Below are positions 16,621 through 25,295 of a stretch of DNA of 64,000 nucleotides, one piece after another. The stretch lies in assembly GCF_015350975.1 (NCBI RefSeq), contig NZ_JADKRX010000002.1, forward strand, positions 408,004 to 472,003, written 5' to 3'. Numbering within the stretch: position 1 is the stretch's first letter; each line of letters starts with the position of its first letter. Under the pieces are notes generated by a model. That model was not told the DNA's origin and did no database searches. It saw only the letters and a program-made list of their open reading frames with translations. A program made the translations under genes and the position numbers. Source of the DNA: Curtobacterium sp. VKM Ac-1395 (GTDB taxonomy: Bacteria > Actinomycetota > Actinomycetes > Actinomycetales > Microbacteriaceae).

Positions 16621-18492
16621 GTGAGCGCAGCGGAGTACGACGACCAGCAGCCCGCCGCACCCGGCGGTCAGGGCCCCGAACTCGACCTCGGGCCGGCCGA
16701 ACTGGCGGAGATCGCCGGCAACGCGGCCGCCGAGCACCTGTCCCCGGCCTTCCCGGACCGTGCGGCGTGGGGCACGGCGTCGAAGCTCCGCGCCTGGCAG
16801 GTCGAAGCCCTCACCAAGTACTTCGAGTCCGAGCCGCGCGACTTCCTCGCCGCGGCCACCCCCGGCGCCGGCAAGACCACGTTCGCGCTCCGGCTCGCCA
16901 CCGAGCTCCTGGCCCGCGGCACCGTCGACCGCATCGTGGTCGTCGCGCCGACCGAGCACCTGAAGCGGCAGTGGGCCGACGCCGCCGACCGGGTGAACAT
17001 CCGCATCGACCCGATGTTCAAGAACGGCGACGGCATGTTCGGCCGGCACTACCAGGGCGTCGCGATCACGTACGCCCAGGTCGGCATGAACCCCGAGGTC
17101 CACAAGCGCATCACCGAGGGCGGCCGCACGCTCGTGGTCCTCGACGAGGTCCACCACGGCGGCGACGCCCTGACGTGGGGCGACGGCATCAGGGAGGCGT
17201 TCAGCGGCGCCACCCGCCGGTTGTCGCTGTCCGGCACGCCCTTCCGCTCCGACACCGCGCCGATCCCGTTCGTGCAGTACGCCCCCGACGAGCAGGGCAT
17301 CCGGACGTCGATCTCCGACTACAACTACGGGTACGGCCGCGCCCTCGCCGACGGCGTCGTCCGCCCGGTCCTGTTCATGGCCTACGCCGGACAGATGCGC
17401 TGGAAGACCCGGATGGGCGACGAGATGTCGGCGTCCCTCGGCGAGCAGGTCACGAAGGACATCACCGCCCAGGCCTGGCGGACGGCGCTCTCGCCCGAGG
17501 GCGAGTGGATGCCGGCCGTGCTCCAGGCCGCCGACACGCGCCTGACCGAGGTCCGGCGCGGGGTCCCCGACGCCGGCGGGCTCGTCATCGCCACGGACAC
17601 CACGACCGCACGGGCTTACGCCAGGATCCTGCAGCAGATCACGGGGGAGCGGCCCACGGTCGTGCTCTCCGACGAGGCTGCCGGGTCGAGCCGCATCGGC
17701 GCGTTCGCCGCGGACACCTCGCGCTGGATGGTCGCCGTCCGGATGGTGTCGGAAGGCGTCGACGTGCCCCGGCTCTGCGTCGGCGTGTACGCCACGAGCG
17801 CCAGCACGCCGCTGTTCTTCGCCCAGGTCATCGGCCGCTTCGTGCGCGCCCGTCGTCGCGGCGAGACCGCCTCGGTGTTCCTGCCGAGCGTGCCGGGGCT
17901 GATGGCCCTCGCGGCGACCCTCGAGCTCGAGCGCGACCACGCCCTCGACCGCCCGAAGGACGCCGAGGACGGGATGTACAACCCCGAGGACGCGATGGTC
18001 GCCGAGGCCAACAAGGAGGACCGCGCCTCCGAGAGCCTGCTCGACATGCAGCCGTTCGAGGCCCTCGACTCGCAGGCGTCCTTCGACCGGGTCCTCTACG
18101 ACGGCGGCGAGTTCGGCACCGGCGGCGAGATCGGGTCCCTCGAGGAACTCGACTTCATCGGCATCCCCGGGCTCCTCGAACCCGACCAGGTGCGTGACCT
18201 GCTCCGCGCGCGCCAGGCCACCCAGGCGAAGCGGTCGAAGGGCCGCGCGGTCAAGGACGGACACCCCAAGGCGCCCGAGCCGGACCGCCCGATGTACATG
18301 ACGATCAAGGAGCAGCGCTCCGAGCTGCAGCGCCTCGTGTCGATCTGGTCGCGGCACTCGAACGAGCCGCACGGGTCGATCCACGCCGAGCTCCGCCGCA
18401 TCAGCGGTGGTCCGGCCGTCGCACAGGCGAGCATCGAGCAGATCCAGAAGCGGATCGACGTCCTCCGGTCCCGCATCGGCGGCCGACGATGA
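16621..18492 (+). CDS. Superfamily 2 DEAD/DEAH helicase
   Basis: A 623-residue ATP-dependent helicase-like protein. Motif I is AATPGAGKTTFALRL (Walker A near residue 80), motif II is VVLDEVHHGGD, motif III is LSLSGTPFRSD, and motif VI is QVIGRFVRARRRGE. It lacks accessory nuclease domains. Its C-terminal third has a charged helical region (TIKEQRSELQRLVSIWSRHS) likely to contact nucleic acid. Such proteins are widespread in actinobacteria next to dinB or alone, with no defined role. The GTG is chosen because TAGAAT precedes it at 8 nt; the frame also has an in-frame GTG 21 nt upstream. Confidence 0.87.
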   Translation: MSAAEYDDQQPAAPGGQGPELDLGPAELAEIAGNAAAEHLSPAFPDRAAWGTASKLRAWQVEALTKYFESEPRDFLAAATPGAGKTTFALRLATELLARGTVDRIVVVAPTEHLKRQWADAADRVNIRIDPMFKNGDGMFGRHYQGVAITYAQVGMNPEVHKRITEGGRTLVVLDEVHHGGDALTWGDGIREAFSGATRRLSLSGTPFRSDTAPIPFVQYAPDEQGIRTSISDYNYGYGRALADGVVRPVLFMAYAGQMRWKTRMGDEMSASLGEQVTKDITAQAWRTALSPEGEWMPAVLQAADTRLTEVRRGVPDAGGLVIATDTTTARAYARILQQITGERPTVVLSDEAAGSSRIGAFAADTSRWMVAVRMVSEGVDVPRLCVGVYATSASTPLFFAQVIGRFVRARRRGETASVFLPSVPGLMALAATLELERDHALDRPKDAEDGMYNPEDAMVAEANKEDRASESLLDMQPFEALDSQASFDRVLYDGGEFGTGGEIGSLEELDFIGIPGLLEPDQVRDLLRARQATQAKRSKGRAVKDGHPKAPEPDRPMYMTIKEQRSELQRLVSIWSRHSNEPHGSIHAELRRISGGPAVAQASIEQIQKRIDVLRSRIGGRR

Positions 18493-18523
18493 CCCGGTCG
18501 CGAGCGACGACCGCTCCGGCGCC

Positions 18524-18727
18524 GTGATCGTCGAGGTCGACGACCGCACCTGGCTCGTCAAGCGCGACGAGTCGTCGTCTCCAGAGGCGGTGATCGACCG
18601 CTTCGGCGGCGGCTACCGGCTCCGCCGCTTCAGCCTGGTCGAGTCACGCCGGACGGCACACGGCGTCTACACGGGCCTGGAGCTCGCGGAGACCGCCTGG
18701 TGGCGGTTGCGCGACAACCGTCGTTGA
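18524..18727 (+). CDS. Hypothetical protein, 67 residues
   Basis: A small, charged open frame beginning VIVEVDDRTWLVKRDESS, with an Arg-rich end WWRLRDNRR. The GTG start is the first plausible one after the helicase stop, 31 nt downstream; the frame stays open back into the helicase gene. No ribosome-binding site or promoter is clear, so expression would rely on coupling to the helicase message. Not recognised as any family. Retained because the reading frame is well formed and the next promoter lies beyond it. Confidence 0.5.
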   Translation: MIVEVDDRTWLVKRDESSSPEAVIDRFGGGYRLRRFSLVESRRTAHGVYTGLELAETAWWRLRDNRR

Positions 18728-18785
18728 TCGTCATCCGATCTGCCCGATCCGCGCGGCGATGATGACGCTGTGAGCCCGGATCGAG

Positions 18786-18791
18786 TAGACC
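18786..18791 (+). promoter_or_regulatory. -10 element TAGACC, leaderless start
   Basis: Ends 6 nt before the ATG of the NADH dehydrogenase gene. Confidence 0.45.
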
Positions 18792-18797
18792 GGTCTC

Positions 18798-20126
18798 ATG
18801 GCAGATTCGATCCCTCACGTCCTCGTCCTCGGTGGCGGCTCCGCCGGCTACTCCACCGTCAAGCAGCTGCAGAAGCACGCCGCGACCGTGCCGATGCGCA
18901 TCACCCTCGTGGACCAGAACACGTACTACACGTACCTGCCGTTCCTGCCCGAGGTCGCCGGCGGTCACATCGCCCCGAAGGACGTCACCGTGGAGCTCCG
19001 TCGGGCGCTCCGCAAGACCCGCGTCATCCAGGGCAAGGTCACCGGGATCTCCTCCGCTGACAAGACCGTCTCGATCGCCACGGCCGGCGGCGACGACCGC
19101 ACGCTCGGCTACGACCAGCTCGTCGTCGCGCTCGGCTCCGTCACGCGCACCTTCCCGACCCCGGGCCTCGACGAGGTCGGCGTCGGCTTCAAGACCGTGG
19201 AAGAGGCCGCCTACGTCCGCGCGAAGCTCCTCGACAACATCGCGAAGGCCGCTGCCACCCGTGACGACGACGAGCGTCGCCGTCTGCTCACCAGCATCTT
19301 CGTCGGCGGTGGCTACACCGGCGTCGAGGCCATCGGCGAGCTGTTCGACGTCTCGCAGGCCGCGATCAAGACGTACCCGTCGCTCGCCGGCGAGCAGCCC
19401 CGCTGGGTGCTCATCGACGCCCTCGACCGCGTCGCGCCCGAGGTCGGCCCGGAGCTGTCGAAGTGGACTCTCGAGTCCCTCCGCGCCCGCGGCATCGACG
19501 TCCGCCTGAAGACCACCATGCCGAGCTGCGAGGGCGGCGTCGTCAAGCTCTCCGACGGCGACGAGTTCGCCACCGGCCTGCTCGTCTGGACCGCGGGTGT
19601 CAAGCCGAACCCGCTCCTCGACGCCTCCGACCTGCCGCGCGGACCGAAGGGCCACCTCGCCGCGAACGCGAAGCTCCAGGTCGAGGCCGAGGACACCCAC
19701 GAGGTCGTCCCCGGCGTGTGGGGCCTCGGCGACGTCGCGCAGGTCCCCGACCTGACCGCCGACAAGCAGCCGGCGTACTACCCGCCGAACGCGCAGAACG
19801 CCGTCCGCCAGGCCGTCGTCGCCGCGGACAACGTGGTCGCCACGATCACGGGCAAGCCGCTCGAGGAGTACCGCCACGTCTCCGTGGGCACGGTCGCCTC
19901 GTACGGTGTCGCCAAGGGTGCCGCCAACATCAAGGGCATCAAGATGACGAACCTGTTCGCGTGGCTCGCGCACCGCTCGTACCACGTGTACGCGATGCCG
20001 ACGCTGAACCGCAAGGCGCGCATCGTCATCGGCTGGGTCACCGGCGCCGTCTCCGGTCGCGACGCGACCTCGCTCATCAAGGAGACGGATCCGCGCCGCT
20101 CCTTCGTGGACGCCAGCAAGAGCTGA
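18798..20126 (+). CDS. ndh: Type II NADH dehydrogenase
   Basis: A 442-residue pyridine nucleotide-disulfide oxidoreductase family flavoprotein that passes electrons from NADH to quinone at the membrane without pumping protons. The FAD-binding LGGGSAGYS (11-19), the second Rossmann motif FVGGGYTGVEAIGEL for NADH, and the GLGDVAQVPD FAD-contact motif are clear. YHVYAMPTLNRKARIVIGWVTG near the C-terminus is the amphipathic region that usually docks on the membrane. Length and motifs fit NDH-2 better than soluble sulfide or ferredoxin reductases. A TAGACC element 6 nt upstream supports the ATG. A 46-bp perfect palindrome follows the stop. Confidence 0.9.
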   Translation: MADSIPHVLVLGGGSAGYSTVKQLQKHAATVPMRITLVDQNTYYTYLPFLPEVAGGHIAPKDVTVELRRALRKTRVIQGKVTGISSADKTVSIATAGGDDRTLGYDQLVVALGSVTRTFPTPGLDEVGVGFKTVEEAAYVRAKLLDNIAKAAATRDDDERRRLLTSIFVGGGYTGVEAIGELFDVSQAAIKTYPSLAGEQPRWVLIDALDRVAPEVGPELSKWTLESLRARGIDVRLKTTMPSCEGGVVKLSDGDEFATGLLVWTAGVKPNPLLDASDLPRGPKGHLAANAKLQVEAEDTHEVVPGVWGLGDVAQVPDLTADKQPAYYPPNAQNAVRQAVVAADNVVATITGKPLEEYRHVSVGTVASYGVAKGAANIKGIKMTNLFAWLAHRSYHVYAMPTLNRKARIVIGWVTGAVSGRDATSLIKETDPRRSFVDASKS

Positions 20127-20139
20127 TCAGTTCCACACA

Positions 20140-20185
20140 ACGGACGGGAGGCTCGGTGCCAGCTGGCACCGAGCCTCCCGTCCGT
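20140..20185. repeat. 46-bp perfect palindrome, family member 2
   Basis: Fully self-complementary with no loop: arms 20140-20162 and 20163-20185, centre GGTGCCAGCTGGCACC. It lies between the convergent ndh gene and the truncated hydrolase and could terminate both. A near-identical copy occurs at 26569-26622. Confidence 0.9.
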
Positions 20186-20199
20186 CGTCTGGTCGCCGA

Positions 20200-20649
20200 T
20201 CAGACCGTGTGGTCGGCCGTCTCGCTGAGTGCCCGGACGATGACGCGCACGACGTCGGCCGGGTGGGTGTGCATCAGCAGGTGCGGGCCGTCGACCTCGA
20301 TGACCTCCCGGAACCCGGCGCGCTCGTACCCGGTGCGTTCCACCTCGGGCTGCACCGTCTGGTCGGCCGTCGCGACGATGCCCCAGCTGGGCTTCGCCTT
20401 CCAGGCCGCAGCAGACGCCGCCTCCGTGTAGGCGGCCACCGCGAACGGGCGCTGCGAGACGGCCAGGACCGCTGCGGTCTCCTCGTCCATGCCGGCGGCG
20501 AAGACCGGCAGGAACGCCTCGGGAGCGACGGACAGGTCGACGTCCTGGTCGTCGGCCGGGTCCGTGGTGGGCAGCGAGACGAGGTGGTCGCGCAGCGACG
20601 TGGCGGGGAAGCGAGCGTCCATGTCCGACGGGCTCTCACCCTCGTCGGG
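20200..20649 (-). pseudogene. 5'-truncated alpha/beta hydrolase remnant
   Basis: The frame from the ATG at 20622 encodes 140 residues that look like only the C-terminal half of an alpha/beta hydrolase. Features include AFLPVFAAGM, SQRPFAVAAYTEAASAAAWK, PSWGIVATADQTVQPEVER and the catalytic-histidine region VDGPHLLMH. Family-like sequence (PDEGESPSD) continues upstream of that ATG to about 20649 and then stops making sense. The oxyanion loop, nucleophile elbow GxSxG and about the first 90 residues are missing, so it cannot be an active hydrolase. Copies of the palindromic repeat lie on both sides (20140-20185 and 20737-20840), which suggests loss by recombination at repeats. Confidence 0.72.
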
Positions 20650-20712
20650 CGTGCTGCTCCTCGTTCGTGTAGCCGGCGGTCGCTGACGGCGAAAGCGCGG
20701 CGAGCCCGGGGG

Positions 20713-20731
20713 CGGTCGCCGTAGGCGACCG
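20713..20731. other. Short hairpin in the truncated-hydrolase gap
   Basis: Perfect 8-bp arms CGGTCGCC/GGCGACCG with a 3-nt loop. It sits 18 bp outside palindrome member 3. Possibly a relic terminator. Confidence 0.5.
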
Positions 20732-20736
20732 TTGCC

Positions 20737-20840
20737 GGACGGGAGGCTCGGTGCCAGCTGGCACCTGGGCCCAGGCCGGCCGGTACCGGACCGACGCGCC
20801 AGCGGCGGGACGGCCGTGACCGGTGGGGAGCCTCCCGTCC
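20737..20840. repeat. Interrupted palindrome, family member 3
   Basis: 13-bp outer arms GGACGGGAGGCTC (20737-20749) and GAGCCTCCCGTCC (20828-20840). The left arm is followed directly by the palindromic core GGTGCCAGCTGGCACC (20750-20765), but about 60 bp of unrelated GC-rich sequence separates it from the right arm. It looks like a member 2-type palindrome split by an insertion. Confidence 0.7.
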
Positions 20841-20921
20841 GTCATTGGTCACCATGCGCAGACCTGGAACGGCTCCCACGCGTCGCTCGCCACCCTGGGC
20901 GGACGAGCGAGAGGAGCGTCC

Positions 20922-22061
20922 ATGCGCGCCATGACGTACCGCGGTCCGTACCGCGTCCGGGTCGAGGAGAAGCCCGACCCGCGCATCGAGCACCCGAACG
21001 ACGCGATCGTCCGGGTCGAGCGGGCCGCGATCTGCGGATCCGACCTGCACCTGTACCACGGCATGATGCCCGACACCCGGGTCGGCCACACGTTCGGCCA
21101 CGAGTTCATCGGCGTCGTCGAGCAGATCGGGTCGTCGGTCGAGACGCTCAACGTCGGCGACCGGGTGATGGTGCCGTTCCACATCTCCTGCGGGACCTGC
21201 TGGTTCTGCGCCAGGGGCCTGTTCACGAACTGCCACAACGTCAACGCGAACGCCACCGCGGTGGGCGGGATCTTCGGGTACTCGCACACGACCGGTGGCT
21301 TCGACGGCGGGCAGGCCGAACGCGTCCGCGTGCCGTACGCCGACGTCGGGCCGCAGGTCATCCCCGACTGGCTCGACCCCGACGACGCACTGCTGATGAC
21401 CGACGCGCTCGGCACCGGCTACTTCGGGGCGCAGCTCGCCTCGATCCGCGAGGGCGACACCGTCGTGGTCCTCGGCGCCGGCCCCGTCGGGTTGTTCGCG
21501 GCGAAGTCGGCCTGGTTCATGGGTGCCGGCCGCGTGATCGTCATCGACGCGTTCGAGTACCGCCTCGAGAAGGCGCGGACGTTCGCACACGCCGAGACGA
21601 TCAACTACGCCGAGGTCGACGACGTGGTCGTGGAGATGAAGAAGCAGACCGACTACCTCGGGGCCGACAGCGTCATCGACGCCGTGGGTGCCGAGGCCGA
21701 CGGCAACTTCCTGCAGCACGTCAGCGCTGCCAAGTTCAAGATGCAGGGCGGCTCACCGGTCGCGTTGAACTGGGCGATCGACGGCGTCCGCAAGGGCGGC
21801 ACCGTCTCGGCCATGGGCGCGTACGGGCCGATCCCGAACCTGGTGAAGTTCGGTGACGCCATGAACAAGGGCGTCACGATCCACATGAACCAGGCACCCG
21901 TGAAGCGGCAGTGGCCGCGGCTGCTCGAGCACATCCAGGCCGGACACCTGAAGCCGAGCGACATCATCACGCACCGCATCCCGCTCGAGCACATCGCCGA
22001 GGGCTACCACCTGTTCTCCGCGAAGCTCGACGGGTGCATCAAGACGGTGATCGTGCCGTGA
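20922..22061 (+). CDS. Zinc-dependent alcohol dehydrogenase
   Basis: A 379-residue medium-chain dehydrogenase. Catalytic zinc ligands are C38 (AAICGSD) and H60-E61 (TFGHEF); structural zinc ligands are C90, C93, C96 and C104. The NAD-binding motif VVLGAGPVGLFAAK is present. The C-terminal half, with a long FLQHVSAAKFKMQGGSPVALNWAIDGV insertion, matches the glutathione-independent formaldehyde dehydrogenase-like group common in actinobacteria, so an aldehyde or alcohol of unknown identity is the likely substrate. The ATG has a GAGGAG ribosome-binding site. A conserved partner gene follows 17 bp downstream. Confidence 0.9.
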   Translation: MRAMTYRGPYRVRVEEKPDPRIEHPNDAIVRVERAAICGSDLHLYHGMMPDTRVGHTFGHEFIGVVEQIGSSVETLNVGDRVMVPFHISCGTCWFCARGLFTNCHNVNANATAVGGIFGYSHTTGGFDGGQAERVRVPYADVGPQVIPDWLDPDDALLMTDALGTGYFGAQLASIREGDTVVVLGAGPVGLFAAKSAWFMGAGRVIVIDAFEYRLEKARTFAHAETINYAEVDDVVVEMKKQTDYLGADSVIDAVGAEADGNFLQHVSAAKFKMQGGSPVALNWAIDGVRKGGTVSAMGAYGPIPNLVKFGDAMNKGVTIHMNQAPVKRQWPRLLEHIQAGHLKPSDIITHRIPLEHIAEGYHLFSAKLDGCIKTVIVP

Positions 22062-22078
22062 GCAGGGAGGACGAGGAG

Positions 22079-22663
22079 ATGACGGACCACATCGCGTACA
22101 TCGCCGACGGCAAGCGCAACGCGCCGAGTGCGGACGAGCTCCGGGCGCGGATCCCCGGGTGGGGGAGCGACCTCGACCCCGCCGACCGGCCGAGCGTGCC
22201 GAAGCTGTCGAGGGAGGCCGGTTCCGCCACCGGTGCCCACTGGGACAAGCCGGAGCAGCAGCCGGGCGGGACGGGACGCGAACGCTCGATCCAGCACGCG
22301 CACCTGACGCCCGTGTTCGGGACCGCCCAGCCGCTCCGGGGGCTCGCCGGGGCCGTACGGCGGTACGCCTACCGCCGTTTCAGCGAGGGACGTCTGGCGC
22401 ACTGGATGCTGCTCGTCGTGGGCGACCGGATCGACGTCGCGACGCACCGGGTGACCGATGCGCTGCGCGGGCGGCCGGACGACCTGATCGGGGAGACCGG
22501 CATCGGTGCCGAGCGGGGGAAACGTCCCGTCGCGTCGCGGCTCGGGAGCACGCGGCCCGACACGCACCACACGTGGATGGACCCGTTCGTCGTGAACTGG
22601 CCCGCGGTCGTCGCCGGTGGCGTGCTGCTGCTCGTCGTGCGGCGGGTGCTGCGGCGGCGGTAG
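22079..22663 (+). CDS. Conserved hypothetical protein in dehydrogenase operon
   Basis: A 194-residue protein. Residues 1-90 are hydrophilic and proline/glycine-rich, the middle contains a helical VRRYAYRRFSEGRLAHWMLLVVGDRIDVATHRV segment, and the C-terminus is one transmembrane helix (VVNWPAVVAGGVLLLVV) with an arginine end. The ATG follows GAGGACGAGGAG. It starts 17 bp after the alcohol dehydrogenase stop, so the two form an operon. Similar proteins beside such dehydrogenases are common in actinobacteria, but no function is known. Tail-anchored membrane protein is the safest call. Confidence 0.75.
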   Translation: MTDHIAYIADGKRNAPSADELRARIPGWGSDLDPADRPSVPKLSREAGSATGAHWDKPEQQPGGTGRERSIQHAHLTPVFGTAQPLRGLAGAVRRYAYRRFSEGRLAHWMLLVVGDRIDVATHRVTDALRGRPDDLIGETGIGAERGKRPVASRLGSTRPDTHHTWMDPFVVNWPAVVAGGVLLLVVRRVLRRR

Positions 22664-22685
22664 GGGCTGGTTCCGGGGGCCGACT

Positions 22686-22741
22686 CGGAACGACGTCGTC
22701 GAGGTCGTACGACAGCGATGATGTCGTTCCGGGACGAGCCA
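22686..22741. other. Weak inverted repeat after dehydrogenase operon
   Basis: 9-bp arms CGGAACGAC and GTCGTTCCG (22686-22694 and 22733-22741) with a 38-nt loop, just after the operon stop. Could be a weak terminator; nothing else is seen in this gap. Confidence 0.3.
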
Positions 22742-22763
22742 GCTGCATCCGGGCGCACCAAAA

Positions 22764-22793
22764 CGAACGGCCCACCCGAAGGTGGGCCGTTCG
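22764..22793 (-). terminator. Intrinsic terminator of tRNA-Leu
   Basis: Perfect 13-bp arms (22764-22776 and 22781-22793) around a CGAA loop. On the minus strand it is followed directly by TTTT, giving a classical rho-independent terminator downstream of the tRNA. Confidence 0.88.
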
Positions 22794-22813
22794 CCGCGTG
22801 TCTCAACACTGCG

Positions 22814-22899
22814 TGTCCGAAGGGGGACTTGAACCCCCACGCCCTAATACGGGCACTAGCACCTCAAGCTAGCGCGTCTACCAATTCCGCCATCCGGAC
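22814..22899 (-). tRNA. tRNA-Leu, anticodon GAG
   Basis: An 86-nt class II tRNA. The acceptor stem GTCCGGA pairs with TTCGGAC with one G-T pair. The D-arm contains GGCGGAATTGGTAGACGC, the anticodon stem CTAGC/GCTAG encloses the loop TTGAGGT (anticodon GAG, reading CUC/CUU), and a long variable arm GCCC-GTATTA-GGGC is followed by the T-loop GGTTCAAGTCC. The 3' CCA is not encoded. Confidence 0.97.
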
Positions 22900-22960
22900 A
22901 GGATGTCTTGCTGTCGTGCGACGGCCCCGGCGGGTTTCCCCGGCGTTGCTGCCGGAGAAG

Positions 22961-22990
22961 ACATTAGCACGGGTCTGAACGTCCGTTGAA
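22961..22990 (-). promoter_or_regulatory. Candidate tRNA-Leu promoter
   Basis: On the minus strand, TTCAAC (22985-22990) and TAATGT (22961-22966) are spaced by 18 bp and would start transcription about 55 nt before the mature tRNA. Confidence 0.4.
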
Positions 22991-23066
22991 CACGGCTGGA
23001 CATCCCGGGCGCGTTGACGGCGCGTCGACGCGGGGCAGGGCTGCCGGCGCCGTCGGACCCGGCCGG

Positions 23067-23072
23067 TAGCGT
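23067..23072 (+). promoter_or_regulatory. -10 element TAGCGT, leaderless start
   Basis: Ends 6 nt before the ATG of the M20 peptidase gene. Confidence 0.5.
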
Positions 23073-23078
23073 GGTGGC

Positions 23079-24404
23079 ATGACGACGGACGCGCACGGCA
23101 CCACGGCCGACCAGGAGCTCGAAGCCACCGCTCGGATCGCCCGCGACCTCATCCGGATCGACACGACCAACTGGGGGGAAGGCCGCTCGGCCGGCGAGAC
23201 CGAAGCCGCCCACTACGTCGAGGCAGCGCTCCGGGAGCTCGGCGCGACGCCGCAGCTGTTCGAGTCCGAACCCGATCGCGTCAGCGTCGTCGCGCGCTTC
23301 CCGGGGCGCAACCCGGACAAGCCCGCGCTCGTCGTCCACGGGCACCTCGACGTCGTCCCCGCCGACCCGGCCAACTGGAGCGTCGACCCCTTCGGCGGCG
23401 TGGTGCAGGACGGCATGCTCTGGGGTCGCGGTGCCGTGGACATGAAGAACATGGACGCGATGATGCTGACCGCCCTCGGTGACGTCATCGCCGAGCACGG
23501 TGCCCCCGAACGTGACCTCGTGGTCGCGTACTTCGCGGACGAGGAAGCCGGCGGCGTGCTCGGCGCCCACCACGTGGTGTCGAACCACCCCGAGGTCTTC
23601 GCCGGGGCGACGGCCGCCATCAGCGAGGTCGGCGGCTACTCCGTCACCCTCGACGACCGGCGTGCCTACCTGTTGCAGACCGGCGAGAAGGCCCTCATGT
23701 GGATCAAGCTCGTCGCCCGCGGCACGGCGGCTCACGGGTCCCACGTCATCCGGGACAACGCCGTCACGAAGGTCGCGGCGGCCGTCGCCAGGATCGGGAG
23801 CGAGGAGTGGCCCGTCCGGCTCTCCGCGACGACCGAGTCCATGGTCACCGAGATCGCCCGCTTCCTCGGGGTCGACCCGACGGTGACCGGCCCGGACGAG
23901 ATCGCCCTCGCGACGGGGTCCGCCTCGCGCTTCATCCACGCGGCGCTGCACACCACGACGAACCCGACGGTGCTGCGGGCCGGCTACAAGCACAACGTGA
24001 TCCCCGACGCGGCCGAGGCGCTCATCGACGTCCGCTGCCTGCCCGGGGACGAGGACACCGTGCTCGCCCGCGTGCACGAACTGGCGGGGGACGACGTCGA
24101 GGTGGTCATGTCGCACCGGGACATCGGCATGGAGCAGGACTTCGGCGCGCCGCTCGTCGACGCCGTGCGGGACGTCCTCGGTCGTCACGACCCGGGTGCC
24201 CCCGTGCTGCCGTACCTGCTCTCCGGCGGCACGGACAACAAGGCCCTGTCGACCCTCGGCATCGCCGGCTACGGCTTCGTGCCGCTGCAGCTGCCGGCCG
24301 GCATCGACTTCCCGGCGATGTTCCACGGGGTCGACGAGCGTGTGCCGCTCGAGTCGCTGGCGTTCGGTCGGCGCGTGCTCGGCGACCTGCTCGGCTCGTA
24401 CTGA
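23079..24404 (+). CDS. M20 family metallopeptidase
   Basis: A 441-residue amidohydrolase/peptidase of the M20/M25/M40 clan. Metal-site motifs are VVHGHLDVVPAD (H89, D91), GRGAVDMKNM (D121), the FADEEAGG general base pair (E155/E156) and a final histidine in MFHGVDERVP. A lid/dimerisation domain interrupts the catalytic domain (about residues 200-310). These enzymes cleave terminal amide bonds in dipeptides, acyl-amino acids or succinyl-diaminopimelate; the exact substrate is not clear. The ATG is backed by a TAGCGT element 6 nt upstream. Confidence 0.9.
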   Translation: MTTDAHGTTADQELEATARIARDLIRIDTTNWGEGRSAGETEAAHYVEAALRELGATPQLFESEPDRVSVVARFPGRNPDKPALVVHGHLDVVPADPANWSVDPFGGVVQDGMLWGRGAVDMKNMDAMMLTALGDVIAEHGAPERDLVVAYFADEEAGGVLGAHHVVSNHPEVFAGATAAISEVGGYSVTLDDRRAYLLQTGEKALMWIKLVARGTAAHGSHVIRDNAVTKVAAAVARIGSEEWPVRLSATTESMVTEIARFLGVDPTVTGPDEIALATGSASRFIHAALHTTTNPTVLRAGYKHNVIPDAAEALIDVRCLPGDEDTVLARVHELAGDDVEVVMSHRDIGMEQDFGAPLVDAVRDVLGRHDPGAPVLPYLLSGGTDNKALSTLGIAGYGFVPLQLPAGIDFPAMFHGVDERVPLESLAFGRRVLGDLLGSY

Positions 24405-24467
24405 GACACTTGACGGTCGCCTGAACCGGCGGCGCCCGACGACGACCCACCCTGAAAGGCCGCGCCA

Positions 24468-25295
24468 GTGCACATCCTCGAGGCCATCTTCCTCGGCTTC
24501 GTGCAGGGACTGACCGAGTTCCTGCCCGTCTCCTCCAGCGCGCACCTGCGCATCGTCGGGCTGTTCCTGCCCGACGCCAAGGACCCGGGCGCCGCGTTCA
24601 CCGCCGTGACCCAGCTCGGCACCGAGACCGCCGTGCTCATCTACTTCTGGCGGGACATCACGCGGATCGTCGCCCGCTGGTTCGGCTCGCTCTCCGGCAG
24701 GGTGCCGCGCACCGACCCCGACGTCCGGCTCGGCTGGCTGGTCATCCTCGGCACGATCCCGATCGGCGTCGTCGGGCTGCTGCTGCAGGACACGATCGAG
24801 ACCACGTTCCGGTCGCTCTGGATCGTGGCGGTCGTGCTCATCGTCTTCGGTGTCGTGCTCGGTGTGCTCGACCGCGTCGGCCGCAAGGAGCGCCGCATCG
24901 AGCAGATGACCTTCGGCGGCGGCATCCTGGTCGGCCTGGCCCAGGTGCTCGCCCTCGTCCCCGGTGTCTCCCGCTCGGGCGCGACGGTGTCGATGGGCCT
25001 GGCGCTCGGGTACACCCGCGAAGCCGCCGCCCGGTTCGCGTTCCTCCTCGCCGTGCCCGCCGTGTTCCTGTCCGGCCTGTACGAGGCCGCGACCAGCCTC
25101 GGCGACACCGGCGCACCGTTCGGCCTGGCCGACACGCTGATCGCGACCGTCGTCGCCTTCGGGGTGGGGTACGTCGTGATCGCCGCGTTCATGCGCTACA
25201 TCAGCACGCGGAGCTTCATGCCCTTCGTGTACTACCGGATCGCACTGGGTATCGTGCTGATCGTGCTGCTGTCGCTCGGAGTGATCAACCCGTGA
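24468..25295 (+). CDS. uppP: Undecaprenyl-diphosphatase, BacA type
   Basis: A 275-residue polytopic membrane enzyme that dephosphorylates undecaprenyl pyrophosphate to recycle the lipid carrier for cell-wall synthesis. Both signatures are present: [19 protein letters not shown] (residues 9-27) and [19 protein letters not shown], which together form the catalytic site. About eight hydrophobic helices follow the pattern of the family. GTG start after a GAAAGG ribosome-binding site. Overlaps mshC by 4 nt, a pairing conserved in actinobacteria; the enzyme class also confers intrinsic bacitracin tolerance. Confidence 0.96.
   Translation: MHILEAIFLGFVQGLTEFLPVSSSAHLRIVGLFLPDAKDPGAAFTAVTQLGTETAVLIYFWRDITRIVARWFGSLSGRVPRTDPDVRLGWLVILGTIPIGVVGLLLQDTIETTFRSLWIVAVVLIVFGVVLGVLDRVGRKERRIEQMTFGGGILVGLAQVLALVPGVSRSGATVSMGLALGYTREAAARFAFLLAVPAVFLSGLYEAATSLGDTGAPFGLADTLIATVVAFGVGYVVIAAFMRYISTRSFMPFVYYRIALGIVLIVLLSLGVINP

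Noticed and set aside
20636..20845. Small minus-strand frame upstream of truncated hydrolase
   Set aside because: Its sequence comes from the palindrome arms and shows no hydrolase N-terminus.
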